Below, one piece after another: positions 10,226 through 21,258 of a stretch of 64,000 nt of DNA. The DNA is from Aspidiotus rigidus (Eukaryota > Arthropoda > Insecta > Hemiptera > Diaspididae). Where the stretch lies: the NCBI GenBank assembly GCA_035079385.1, contig JAVHKY010000003.1, forward strand, positions 8,659,501 to 8,723,500. Reading direction: 5' to 3'. The translations under genes and the position numbers were made by a program. Numbering within the stretch: the first letter of the stretch is position 1; every line of letters starts with the position of its first letter. Under the pieces are notes generated by a model. The model made no database searches and was not told the DNA's origin. It saw only the letters and a program-made list of their open reading frames with translations.

Positions 10226-11947
10226 CAGTGTTTCTCAACCTTTCTTATATCGCGGCACATTTTTCCATGAGATGATATTACTGCGGCACAGCATTTCCAG
10301 AACTCCAAATTGTATATCGAAAATTTTTGTATGTTTTGACATTTTCATGTCTCTACAGATTTCCTCCTCCTAATTTCAGAAATTGTAGCCTACAAGATGG
10401 CTATATGAGGCCTCATCCTTCTTTCTCTGTACTACGGTCACAAGAAACAAGAGCTTTGATCTTCAACCGGGACTCAAAAAAATTTCTCCACCAATATACG
10501 CAAAAAAGTCTGGATGCTTCCCGTATTTACTGGAAACCCTCCGGGCTCTTCTAATTCCGAAATTTATGAAAAAACATGAAATATAATCTGTACTTCTGGC
10601 CAAGTCACAGGAAGTTCTTGATTTTTATGACAGTGACTGCAGGTTTGGACTCAAGTTTAAGTAATTATAACTGGAACTGACATCATTCAAACATTGGAAC
10701 ACATTGGTCAGATAGGGCTTATGATTACTTTTCCAAGTGATTTCATCAATAAAATATTCAATTTAAATTTTAAAAATTAAAATTATCAATTTAATAAAAA
10801 GTTTAAAAAAATTAATTTAATAAAATTAATGAATTAATATAAAAGAAAATTAATAGTTAATATTTTGATTATAATTAAAATTAAAATAATTATAATTAAA
10901 TAAATTATGAATTCAATTTATAATAATTTAATTAAATAGAAAATACACAATTAATTAATTTTATTTTAATTTGTATTCATGTATAATTCAAATGAATATT
11001 TTAATTTATTTTTTAATAAAATTTTATTTTATTCAATTTTATTTCAATTGGGTTTTTTTGATATCATTAATAAATCTAATTATTTCATTATCTTCGAGTA
11101 TTACTTTTATAATTCTTATATTATAAAGAATATTAATTTTTAAATTTGAAATTTAATTTTTAAATTCTTTTGAAAAGTTTGATTTTTAAATTTATAAAGA
11201 GTTTGATAGCGATCAGCCTTATTTTCAATTTCTATTCTTAATTAATTTCGAATATTAATTATTATTAAAAATTTAATTTATTTAATTTATTCAATTTATT
11301 TAATATTTTATTTTTTAAATATGAAATTATTTTTAAATTATATATTATTAATGGAATTTTTTATTTTATAATTTATTGTTAATAAATTATTTCGAAATAA
11401 AATAAAATCAGAGAAAATAATATATCGTCGGGGTATTCTATTTATAATTCATTCATAAACATTACCATCAATAAATATTAAAATAGATTGTATCCCCAAT
11501 CAATCGAATAGAATTACAGATTGAATTATATACATCAATTCTCTTAATATAATTCTAATAATTCAACATCGAGGTAACAAATTAAAAATTTTTATTGAAT
11601 CATTCTATTATCCCTAAAGATATTAATATTGTAATTATTTAAATCTACCTATTTTCTTAGTTAAATTAATAAATTAAATTTAAAAATTTTAATTTGTACT
11701 AAGAATCAAAATTATTATTATTGTATACAATTTTTTAATTAGAAATTAGATATATTTATTTATGTTAATAAAATTTTTTCAGTTTATTTAGTTAAAGTAA
11801 TAACATTAATTTGTCAAGTTATTAAAAAAAACATGACAATTCTTTTTTAGTTCATGTTGATTTATGTTTTTTATAAAACTTTTGCGGCACACCTGAGGCG
11901 GGCTTGCGGCACAATGATGTGCCGCGGCACACCGGTTGAGATTGTGA
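10226..11947. mobile_element. hAT-like non-autonomous element carrying mitochondrial DNA
   Basis: The left end CAGTGTTTCTCAACC with CGCGGCACA subterminal motifs is mirrored by TGCCGCGGCACACCGGTTGAGA at about 11919-11941. This layout resembles the hAT element at 6420. An 8-bp target duplication is not clear, so the exact right end is uncertain. No transposase was found; most of the interior is a mitochondrial insertion (10741-11880). Confidence 0.6.
10741..11880 (-). pseudogene. rrnL: Nuclear mitochondrial insertion with 16S rRNA remnant
   Basis: Composition changes abruptly to very high AT at 10741 and returns near 11880. On the + strand three blocks known from the complement of insect mitochondrial 16S rRNA occur in the right order and at plausible spacing: ATTCAACATCGAGGT near 11560-11575, TTATCCCTAAAG near 11608-11620, and ATGTTTTTTATAAA near 11866-11879 (site of the usual 16Sar primer). 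The rRNA therefore reads on the minus strand. Conserved bases are partly lost, as expected of an old nuclear copy. DNA left of about 11450 may be other mitochondrial sequence, which I cannot assign. It is not a functional rRNA. Confidence 0.68.
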
Positions 11948-12696
11948 TACACCAATGACCGAATTGTCTTTCTTAATAACAAAGACGTCATTCTAAGTCA
12001 AGATGGCCGTGTAAAAGACAGTATTTAGTTGAATGTATGCCGGAGAGCTCTGCTCAATTTGAAATAGTCCGATGGTGCCACACGCTCCAGATTGACGTGG
12101 TGTGGTAGGATAAGAATGGTCAATGTGCCCCCTAAAGGTACATTTAACAAACTTGATGCATTTTCTTTGTGACGTTAAAGAATAGCATACATATTTTTTT
12201 CAGAATTTTTGGAGTAGTGCGCCGTGAATAGAATGAGGTTTCACGTCCGGTTTTCTCCCGGGGACTGTAACAGAACAACGCCAATGTAACATAGTCAAAC
12301 ACTTTCACGCTCGCACCGTTCCGTAACAGTGCGCGAGAGAAGTTTGAACGTAAAACTCTTACTCTGCCTATGGCGCACCACTCCAAAAATTCTGAAAAAA
12401 ATATGTGTGTTGTTTTTTGGCGTCACAGAGGAGAACCATCAAATTTGGTAGATACACCTTTCGGAGACTATTGACGATTTTTATTGTGCTGCACCCTAGG
12501 AGATTTCTTTTGAAAGCGACGGCAACTTCTAGACGCCGTTCAATACCAGAATAGCCGTGTAAGAATGAATATTTATTTCCTATACCTCAGTAAATACAAT
12601 TCGATATCCATTATGTTGTGCAATACTGACCAGTAAATATCTCTTAAAGCTTCTCCTTGAATCTCTTATTTACATTAAATTGAAATGCTTACTTTG
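11948..12696. other. Non-coding DNA, no recognised feature
   Basis: Mixed composition with no supported gene. Two similar AGNATNGCCGTGTAA motifs near 12001 and 12550 hint at repeat DNA. Confidence 0.45.
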
Positions 12697-13185
12697 TTAT
12701 TCGAGAATAGAATAATAAGAATTTGACTTCATTGGTATAAATAAAAGCCGTATCACTTGTGTCGCATGTGTTGTCATCCATCCTCCTTCGTGGAGTGGGT
12801 GTAGGTTGCGTATGCAGAAAGTCTCCGCCGAAACAGTGGGGTAAGCATCAACACACCTCAGCCCAATTCTTCGGTGAATATTTTCCCTCTTTTTCCTTCT
12901 GTAGGCTATCTTCATAAAGTCGCCCCGTACTGGGGCGCCATACAAGAGGATCGACGATGCGGTACTCATTACGATCTTCTACTAGCTTCCCTCGGATCTC
13001 GTAGGTTTGTCATTAGGTGGCTTGGGTAGGTCATTGCCTTGCCCGCCGCCATCAGAAAATAATACCTAAAGCTCAGCTTTGAATCAAATCAGATGCCCAG
13101 ATAGTTTATCACCTTCTCGATCGCGATTTTACACCTTGTATATTTGATGAGGCTTTTGTGATCCGAGATTCCCATGACCTGACCG
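12697..13185 (-). pseudogene. R1-clade LINE reverse transcriptase C-terminal remnant
   Basis: Read on the minus strand, a decayed sequence matches the region after the RT catalytic core of R1-type non-LTR retrotransposons: a YLGI..DSKLSFRYYF block, an AAGKA helix, then SSILLYGAPV, an AYRRK basic block and RCVDAYPTVS. Stops and frame changes interrupt it; the longest open part is 12697-12969. The catalytic domain and endonuclease are missing. It is a fossil fragment without coding capacity. The R1 assignment is by family resemblance. Confidence 0.72.
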
Positions 13186-13388
13186 ACTAAATCCAACGCG
13201 TCCCTCTGCTCTCCACCGGTACAGTCGTTTCGGTAGTACGTATACCACCCCAAAACTTAACGCGTGGTAGCAGCTTCACCTTGAAATTCCCTTCGAATGC
13301 GGCACACCCAAAGAGCGGCCCAAGGATGAGCCTTGTAGCACCGCGCAAGTAGTTAGGTGCTTTACTGTACCATAAAACGTATTTTTTT

Positions 13389-13560
13389 AGCGGGGAACCC
13401 GCTATCCCTTTTGTTGGGGGTACTTCCAGGAATTTTACGTCCGCGAGCGAGGTTGATGACGTCACGTATAGGGGAGGGGGACTTGGAAAAATTTCGACCC
13501 TCTAGCCATATATGATAGGAGGGGGACTTGGAAAAATCGACCGGTTTCGATCGTGCGCGG
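13389..13560. repeat. Hairpin-family dispersed repeat, copy 2
   Basis: Starts with a 6-bp stem hairpin AGCGGG-GAA-CCCGCT, then CCCTTTTGTTGGGGGTAC, a TGACGTCA octamer at 13457 and two GGGACTTGGAAAAAT units with an ATATATGATAGGAGGGGG spacer. Closely matches the start of copy 3 at 16669. Confidence 0.8.
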
Positions 13561-16500
13561 ACGACTCATTACAAATTCGCTACAGCTCGCTTTTCTGTTT
13601 TTTCAGTTTTATACCAACTTCCCCCTGTATTACAAATACTTTTAGATTTTCTTTGTTCTTACCCCTTTTTTGACCTTTTGTTTTGACTACCTTTCATTTT
13701 TTATGTTTCTCTAATTTTTGGTTTTTATTTTTCGACCATCCTCCTTTGTTTGGCTGGTCGTTTTAGCTCCTTTATGTAATCATCCGTTCTCGGTTCCGTC
13801 GCGTTTCTTGGCTTTCTGTTGCGTTCTCTTTTCTTTTACTTTTTAATTTTTAAAAAATTTTTTCTACTTGTGCCCGTCGGTTGTTTTCCTAATAAACTTG
13901 AATAGTTCAGTTCTGTATTTGCTGTAGCTCTTTTTGTGTGTTCCGTCACATGCTTGTACCTCTCCACAACTCCTTCATATCATTGCTACTTGTCTTGTAA
14001 CGTTATTGATTGAAATTTCCCAATCACGGAGACATGAGACCTCATCTTAATTTTTTTTTGCGCGAAAAGTTTGAATTCTTCTATCCACTTCATTACCACA
14101 GTTGTTGCATCATTTTTCTTGTATTTTCCCTCGAGATCAGATCAAAATCAGTCATGTTACACGATTCTGTAATCTTAATTTCCGGGCAAATAAGAAACTC
14201 ACAGTTTGCGGTAGTAAACGTGATGAAATTTCCCCATGGAAAGACGATTTAATGATCGGAAGGGAAATATTCATGAAAAAAAAAACTCGCGACATTATAC
14301 GAGAAAGTTAATTTATTGTATAAAATATTTAAATAAGACATATGTTTCGTCGAATTTCGTAATATTGCCAACAATACCAGCGCCAGTGTCAAATGGGTCA
14401 GGTCTTCGTACTTTCAGCAAAGGTTAACAATACCAGTAATGCTTTTTTCTGCGAGAATTACAGAAACAGTTATTACCATAAAAAGAGAAAATCGTGGCCA
14501 TTATACATCGTAATTCTTTTACGCGATACACATTTGTATACGTCAAAAGCGATGTTTTACAAGATAATAAATCAAAAATGTCCTTTTCTTTCTTTTTCTC
14601 TATCATCTTTACTCAGTCTTTGCGCATAGAAAGTAATATTATTCAATTTTCTTCCCCCTGTATTTTTCCCCTTTTTTTCTTCATTCTTCCTCTTTTTCCT
14701 GATAAAATATATTACGAACATTCCTGGAAATAGACGAATACAAACACAGTATAAAAAGAATTTCGATTAGTTAAAAAATTTTAGTTATCTCATTTAACAA
14801 GGTCGTATATTTCATCTTATTTCTTTTCTGTTTGTATAGAAGGCGCTGTAGTTGAAATTCAAGCGTTTCGTTTTGTATTCAACCCGCGTTAGTCTCTATA
14901 AACGTTAAATATCTCACATGAAGTAATACTTATCAGAAAATCTGTCTTTTATATCTGATTCTTTCTTTTCGCTCACTCTATAAGCGCCTTTTATTATAGT
15001 TTCCTCTCGTTTTCATCCGCGTGCAATTCTCTCTGTCTTTCTCCTGCATTCTATTTTTCTCTTCTTTTATTTATTATTCTTTCCGCGAGGACTAAAAGTA
15101 AAAGGTCGTATTTCATCATTAATCAGAAAAGAGGTTTCGCTCCTCCCACTCTCAACTATACATTCTTTCTTCTCTCGAACTACTACATATTTTTTAGTTA
15201 GTTCAACTTTCGCACGTGATTTGATCCTATAAAGCGTGGGGGAACATTTTTTTTTTTTCAGTGCGGTATTCTATAAATTTGGCCGAACGGTAAAATAAAG
15301 ATCAAAAGTTCAATTAAAAATTTTGATTATCGGGACAGCCGGAGCCAAAGGAGAAAATAATATCAAAACACAAATAAATATTGATGAAAAGAAGTAACCT
15401 CAATTTTTGAAATTAATCTCTCCGTAGAATATACCGAGTTGAATTTCTAAATTAGAATGTAGATGTTTAAATAAAATCAGTCGTTTAATTTTACGAACGG
15501 GGAGCTCCGCGAGTCAAAAGTCGAAAACTCGGTTCTTTTCGAAAGACTAGCTTTATGTTTTCTCTCCAGATGGAAGAATGGTCGTTGTTATGAGTACAAT
15601 AGACCTAATGATTTGTCGTAGTCGCGTGAACTTGGAAGGATGAAAAAAAAAAAAGAGAAAAGTCTTCGCCGACACAAGTGACTGGAAATGACGTACGTGA
15701 ACGCTGATCCTTTCTTACCGTACTCTTTAAAAAGAAAAAGAAAATAAACTTTTCTTCTCCAAAACGGTCAAGAATTCTAACATCACTTTAAGTTTAAATT
15801 GAATTTATGACCTAATCGTTAAAAGAAGTTTTTACTCTCTTTTTCTCCTTCAATAAGTTTCAAAAAACGTTGACAGTTGTCATCGCTTCTTCTTCCCAAC
15901 TAAGTCTCAAATAACCTGTTAAATTATTCAAGTTCGCTGTACTTCTTCGTATTATTCATAGTTCGACACCTGAACTCCGCGTAACTATATTTCATCGTGT
16001 TACTCGAGTTGACGATTTATATTCTCTACCTCTCGAGTTTTCAAACTTAAGTACCGTATAACAAAATGGCACCATGCTTGATGGTGTTTCTACATAACGT
16101 ATCCGCGGTGTTGCCGGCGATTTCTTGAAGAGAAGTCGGAGAATACGTTTTGGGTATTGAAATTACCAATAAAATAAATATAAAAGGCACCTTGAGGAAA
16201 AGATTGAATCTGGTGAGCCAGGCTTTGTCGAAGTTGTGTTCAGTGGCTCTTGGAGAAATGGAGGAGGATGAGAAGCAAATTAGTCGTCTTCACAGCTTCC
16301 AAAGGGTTTGTCCAGTTTGGATGTTCGCATAAGAAAGCCTAAAAAGATTGCTCTATCTTGTTTTGAGCTTGTATCATTGTTTTCTTGATAATGGTTGTGC
16401 TTTTTTGAGTACCATGCGGTTCAAGAATGTACTTTCTTAGTGAAAGAGGAGATTGCCGAGGTGAAAGAGCTAGATCCATAATTGTTTTCATCTCCGGGGA

Positions 16501-16668
16501 AAGCAGGGGATTTTTGAGGGCGGCTGCTGACGAATGAAAAATAACTGTCTGTGGAATAATTAGAATTTATAATTTTTCAATATTTCAATTTTTTTGGGGA
16601 TGAAATTTTGCAATAATCTTTTTATAAAATAATGCTGAATATTGCCGAAAATACAATTTTTACTGGTT
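13561..16668. other. 3.1 kb non-coding stretch
   Basis: AT-rich, T- and C-rich tracts, no domain-like open frames and no clear repeat boundaries. Probably ordinary intron. Confidence 0.55.
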
Positions 16669-17049
16669 AGCGGGGAATCCGCTTTCCCTTTTGTTGGGGG
16701 TACTTTCAGGAAATTTTCTTCCGCGAGCGGTCCGAGGTTGATGACGTCACGGACTTGGAAAGATGTCGACTCTTGAGCTATACATGATGAGAGGGAGACT
16801 TCAGAAAAATTTCGACTCGCGCTCGCGGTTCAACGTTGATGACGTCTCGGAGGGGGGGGGGGGGGGGATTTGGAAAAATTTCGACTCTCGAGGCCAATAT
16901 GACGGGCGGGACGATGGAAGGCAGAGAACCTGTTTTATGGAGCACCTTAAAAGGGCATTTTGGGCCTTATGGTGTTGCCTACCAGGCTTATTGAAGGGGC
17001 TAGTCCTTCCGCAGTGGTACAAATATAAGGGTCTTGCGGATTCCCCGCT
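16669..17049. repeat. Hairpin-family repeat, copy 3, bounded by hairpins
   Basis: Left edge AGCGGGGAATCCGCT (16669) and right edge GCGGATTCCCCGCT (17036-17049) are inverted copies, each able to fold on itself. The interior has a TGACGTCA octamer (16742), a poly-G run and repeated GACTTGGAAAAATTTCGACTC units. A second family hairpin-like CAGAGAACCTG-TTTTATGGAGC occurs at about 16924. Confidence 0.8.
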
Positions 17050-17237
17050 CGTCGTTGCAAAACTTTCAACGGCATTTTAAGTTTTTTATTGCCGAAAGTT
17101 CTTCCTCTATCCATGACTATCAGCGTCCAAGTATTTCTCTCAAAATTTTTCGACATATTTCTTCGACGTCAAGTTCTTCATAATCAATTTACATACAAAC
17201 AAATATAATACTGGATTGTATTTTGGCAATGGGATTT

Positions 17238-17415
17238 AACAGGGAACCTGTATTATGGGGGGGGATTTTTGAGAAATTTGCCATCCGCCGTCCAACAAAA
17301 AACTTAAAAAAATTTCGACTCTCATAGGAGAGGGACTTGGAAAAATTTCAACTATCAAGCTATATATGATAGGAGCGGGATCGAAGAAAAGCTCCACGAT
17401 ACTTGAAAAAGTAAA
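17238..17415. repeat. Hairpin-family repeat, copy 4, left part (split)
   Basis: Begins AACAGG-GAA-CCTGT followed by ATTATGGGGGG, then ACTTGGAAAAATTTCAAC and ATATATGATAGGAG units. Its matching right end (CACAGGTTCCCTGTG) appears at about 21814-21828, so 4.4 kb of Penelope-like DNA has been inserted in it. Confidence 0.75.
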
Positions 17416-18402
17416 CTGGAGGGCAATTTGCAAGAACCGCAGAAAATAAAAATCAAGGAAGCCACGAGCGCGCTTTCGGTTAAACAACCATTCTCAAGTA
17501 TAGATAAAAAGCGACTCGACGAGATGGGAAAAGAGAACAATCACAACGACGGAGGAGAAGAAATCATGATTGAACTAGCGAAATATGAGACTGTGAGTCA
17601 TACTCATAAACTAGCTCGACCAACCCCTCGTCCGGCACCTGTTGAGTAGATTTATATCATCGCTATTAAGATGACGAATAATTTCAATGTTTTCCAGAGC
17701 ACGACGTTTGAAGTAAGCCTTCTCTCTGTGGAGGCGGGTTTCTGACCCCTCCCTGAAACCATGACCACTAGTTATAAGGTAGTCAGCAAATGCGGGTTCG
17801 CCCAAATGCCTTTTTTCCCAATCGTTTAGGTGTTCAGCCACTCTAATTTTAATCTGACGACTAGTCTCGCCTACATACCTCCCATTACAGTCCCTGCAAG
17901 CTATGCTATGCACTCCGCTCTTTTCAAGGGGCGGGATAGGGTCCTTTGACCTGAATAGTAGCCCTTTTACCGTCGTAGGGTTATAAAACACCGGACGGAA
18001 ACCGAAGGGGCGGAGGGCGCGTCTCAATTTCGAAGAAAATTTACCCAAGAAGGGGAGTTTAATGAAACGGGTCCTACTATCGACAGAAGAGTCGCAGGGG
18101 AGGGAGGTAGTTGAATCAAGGCAATTCCGTGTGATCTTCCTCCGGACCATAAGGTCAATGTCCACGTTGACTTCATTCACTCTAGCCAAGTACTTTATAA
18201 TATTGAGTTCTTTTTGGAAAGCTGCGTGGTTCAGCGGGATGCGGGTTAGCCGATGAATTAAGCTATTAAACGCCGCGAACTTGTGAGAGACAGGGCAGAA
18301 TGACGAGCCGTGGACGACAATGTCGGTCGAAGTAATATATTGAAAACTCGTGGACCTTATCTCTAACTGAGATGGTGAGATCCAAGAAGTTATTATTTGA
18401 AC
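17416..18402 (-). pseudogene. Penelope-like element A: 3' half with GIY-YIG nuclease
   Basis: The minus-strand frame (coding part about 17611-18402) begins within the RT after motif C at SNNNFLDLT, continues through the thumb (HKFAAFNSLIHRLTRIPL, VRRKITRN), and ends with a GIY-YIG endonuclease, here GVHSIAC..RYVGETSRQ, which would nick target DNA. Downstream to about 17420 lies the 3' terminal repeat. The first GIY motif is GVH rather than GVY. Its missing 5' half is at 21259-21796: the 16-bp sequence at 18387-18402 recurs at 21243-21258, and element B lies between. The frame is otherwise open. Together the halves form one 5'-truncated Penelope-like element. Confidence 0.88.
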
Positions 18403-18480
18403 AATAAAGAGGAATACTCCGACGTGGAGTAAAAAAATGCAAACCGCAGAAAAAATGAAAATACGACGAGCGCTTTCGGT
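18400..18480 (-). repeat. Pseudo-LTR of element B, 3' copy
   Basis: About 80 bp, containing GAGGAATACTCCGACGTGG and GAAAATACGACGAGCGCT, repeated with one-base differences at 21006-21085 in the same orientation. Confidence 0.88.
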
Positions 18481-18499
18481 TAAACAACCATCTTCGAGC
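18465..18499 (-). ncRNA. Hammerhead-like motif in Penelope terminal repeat (tentative)
   Basis: On the minus strand CTCGAAGATGG, loop GTTT, AACCGAAAGCGC resembles a hammerhead core: stem II GGTT/AACC followed by GAAA. The first core strand is CTCGAAGA instead of the CTGANGA consensus, so activity is doubtful. Hammerheads are known from Penelope terminal repeats. An inverted copy lies at 21106-21140. Confidence 0.35.
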
Positions 18500-18542
18500 C
18501 TGAAATGAAAGCAACTGACGAACAAAAGAGAAGAACGAGGTA

Positions 18543-21004
18543 TTAAGATCGTCCAAACGAGAAATCACGGTGTGAGTCATAAACAAGTTCGATCAGGCCA
18601 TCTTCCGGAATATACGAATTAAGAACAGTGACACCGTCAGTGTTGAGATGACGAATTATCTCTATATTCTCGAGGGCGATACGCTTACGGTAGGAATTCT
18701 CCTTATGGAGGAGCTTTTCGGATCCCTCACGGAAGCTGTGGCCACTGTTTATTAAGTGATCGGCGAAAGCTGACTCCCCCAAGTGTCCCTTCTTCCAAGA
18801 CTTCAGGTGCTCAGCTACTCGAACTTTCATTTGGCGGCTGGTCTCACCAATATAAAAGCCTCCACAATCCTCACACTCCAACTTATACACACCACTCCTC
18901 TCATCAACAGGTAGGGGGTCCTTCAGTCTCACAAACGACCTCTTGACTGTGGTAGGGTTGTAAAACGCGGGTCTGAAGCCAAACGGGCGAAGGGCCCGAC
19001 CCAATTGCTGGGAGAACTTCCCCAAGAAAGGGAGACTGATCCAACGCAAACGGCGATCACGGATCGTGTCTCGGGGGAGGGAGGTGGTGGAATCCAGGAG
19101 GCCCCTCGTAACTTTCCTCCGAACCATCACGTCAACATCAACATTGACCCCATTCACTCTGGCCAGGTGTTTTATTGTGATTAACTCTTTCTTGAAGGCA
19201 GACTGACTCAAAGGAATACGAGTCAGTCTGTGAACTAGGCTATGAAAAGCAGCCATCTTGTGAGCAACAGGACCGAACGAACCACCGTGGACTAAAACAT
19301 CGGTCGTAGTATCTTTCCTGTAAATTCCAAACTTATGGATACCGTCTATTATAGAGATCGATAAATCCAAAAAGTTAATGGAAAATACCCCTATTTCCAA
19401 CGTAAATTTGATGGAAGGGTACCAGGAATTGAGATACCTCAGAAACTCACCAAGGAGATCTGGGTGACCAGTCCAGGTACATAGAACGTCATCAACGTAC
19501 CTGTGCCAATAATGAATATGATCAAGTAACACCTGGTTCGAGGAAAAGAGGTCAAGTTCAAACTTAGACATGAAGATTTCGGATATGAGAGAGCCTAGTG
19601 GTGATCCAATGGGGATCCCTACTTCGTCAGGGAACTCGAAAAATTTCCCTTCAAATTTACAATAGTTAGGGGACCAGCAAGTATTAAGAAGATCGAAGAA
19701 TTCGTGAAGCTCATTATGAGGAATGTTGGCTTTGACGAGTAGCTCACCCATACGCTGGATAGTAGCAGCCTTAGGAATATTCGGGAACAAACCAACAACA
19801 TCAAACGAGCAGATGGTCGTTCCCGGGGGAAGGCTTACATCCTTGAGGACGTCAGTTAAAGAGGCCGAATTCAAGACCGAATGAGGGGATTCAAAATCAA
19901 TACGATTTTTGAACCAACGGTCAAGGAATTTAGCAAGGAGGTAGGTAGGAGAGGAGACGAAAGAAACAACGGGTCGCATCGGGGTATTGTTCTTATGCAC
20001 TTTAGGCAGCCCGTACAAGAGGGGGGTGTGGGGTTAGGAACGAGGAGGGCTTTTTTCAAAGCAGGAGTTGTGATAACAGCCTCACTCCTGTTGATGACAC
20101 TCCCAACTTCTTTGACGTGCTTGGGAAAGCTGAAATCCTCACTCTCTTTAGCACCACACTGCTGTAGGACTTCATGGACCTTAGAAGAATAGGCCGATCT
20201 CTCCATCACTACAACAGCGTTGCCCTTGTCAGCCTTAGTGACGATCAAATCTCCCTCTTTCATCTTCCTCCTTAGACCCTGAATCACTCCTCCCAATTTA
20301 TTACTCATGCGAGGGAGGGGGTTATTACGGACTAATTGGGCACAGACTTTCTGGGTATTAAAACCAGGACCAATCTTAACCGCAAGATCCGCAACAACAT
20401 TCGCCAAGGTTTCATCATTCTTGAGGGGAGGCATACTGAACTTCAAACCTTTCTCAAGGAGGGATGTTTCGTCACTATTGAACACTACCTGACTATTATT
20501 TATGAGGGGAGGATGGAATTTATGAACGACAACACCATCACTCACCCCCTCCTCAACCACCTCCTCATTAACCGTCATTAGGGAGGACAGCTTCTTATTT
20601 TTCCTCTCCTTCAACTTCGCCTCAAACTTCCGACACTTTTCATTGACGTCCCTCATAAAGTAATCCAACTCAAGGGGGAGGAGCATGCCGGAGAGTCTCG
20701 AATGGACCATAAGGTTTAATCTGGTCGTGATATTAAATTTACCATACCATCTTCGCAACTCTGTTCTGATCCACTTCTCCCTCATATAATTTTCCAGTTT
20801 CTTAGTCGTAACCTTGCAATCGGAATAAAACCGGAATTTAACGAACTTGGGCCTCAAATGTAACACTAAACACCGACGAAGAAACCAATTATGAGAGGAA
20901 AACGAAGCGCGTTGCTTCCGAAATTTCAGAAAAAGGAACTGTAAATACGCCGCAGAAGCGTTCTCAATTACACGAATCCGTTCCTTTAAGTTACGGCTGT
21001 CCAT
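18543..21004 (-). pseudogene. Penelope-like reverse transcriptase with GIY-YIG endonuclease
   Basis: About 820 codons in two overlapping frames. The start is the ATG at 21004 (MDSRNLKER), just after the 5' terminal repeat. The N-terminal 320 residues are rich in charged helices and end with KADKGNAVVVM. The second frame (18543-20018) has YGLPKVHK, motif A SFDVVGLFPNIPK (residues 71-83), motif B GIPIGSPLGS, catalytic RYVDDVL (YVDD 174-177), the INFLDLSIS block, and a C-terminal GIY-YIG nuclease (GVY 376-378, YIG 389-391, ETSRQ). All catalytic motifs are intact. The frame breaks once, in a run of six C (plus strand 20021-20026 as G), consistent with loss of one base or a sequencing error. It is the most complete element in the window. 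Confidence 0.93.
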
Positions 21005-21005
21005 C

Positions 21006-21085
21006 CTAAACAATAAAGAGGAATACTCCGACGTGGAGTAAAAAAAATGCAAACCGCAGAAAAAATGAAAATACGACGAGCGCTG
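21006..21085 (-). repeat. Pseudo-LTR of element B, 5' copy
   Basis: Direct counterpart of 18400-18480, immediately upstream of the coding start on the minus strand. Confidence 0.88.
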
Positions 21086-21093
21086 TCAGTTGC

Positions 21094-21244
21094 TTTCATT
21101 TCAGGCTCGAAGATGGTTGTTTAACCGAAAGCGCTCGTCGTATTTTCATTTTTTCTGCGGTTGCATTTTTTTACTCCACGTCGGAGTATTCCTCTTTATT
21201 GTTTAGCATGGACAGCCGTAACTTAAAGGAACGGATTCGTGTAA
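21094..21244 (+). repeat. Inverted 5' segment of element B
   Basis: Reads on the + strand as the element's 5' region: hammerhead-like motif, terminal repeat, then the first codons (ATG at about 21209, MDSRNLKERIR). It is the reverse complement of about 20966-21085 and forms a long hairpin with it. The outer edge meets the 16-bp target duplication. Confidence 0.88.
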
Positions 21245-21258
21245 GTTATTATTTGAAC

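Larger units (their letters stand above)
18403..21242 (-). mobile_element. Nearly full-length Penelope-like element B
   Basis: A 2.84 kb element flanked by the 16-bp direct duplication AAGTTATTATTTGAAC (18387-18402 and 21243-21258) and inserted inside Penelope-like element A. From the right it holds an inverted copy of its own 5' end (about 21094-21242), a 5' terminal repeat (about 21006-21090), one long coding region broken by a single frameshift, and a 3' terminal repeat (about 18403-18480) in the same orientation as the 5' one. Direct pseudo-LTRs with inverted 5' tails are typical of the Penelope class. Confidence 0.92.

Noticed and set aside
10741..11450. Mitochondrial ND1 or tRNA-Leu within the AT-rich insert
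   Set aside because: Expected from gene order but no conserved block could be read with confidence.
13187..13465. 92-codon minus frame FLEVPPTKGIAGSPLKK
   Set aside because: Its N-terminal part is antisense of the hairpin-family repeat (also at 16680); no domain.
17428..17649. + strand 73-codon frame that looks soluble and charged
   Set aside because: Lies in the 3' terminal repeat and antisense of the Penelope A coding end.
19881..20581. + strand frames over Penelope element B
   Set aside because: Antisense shadows of the minus-strand coding region.
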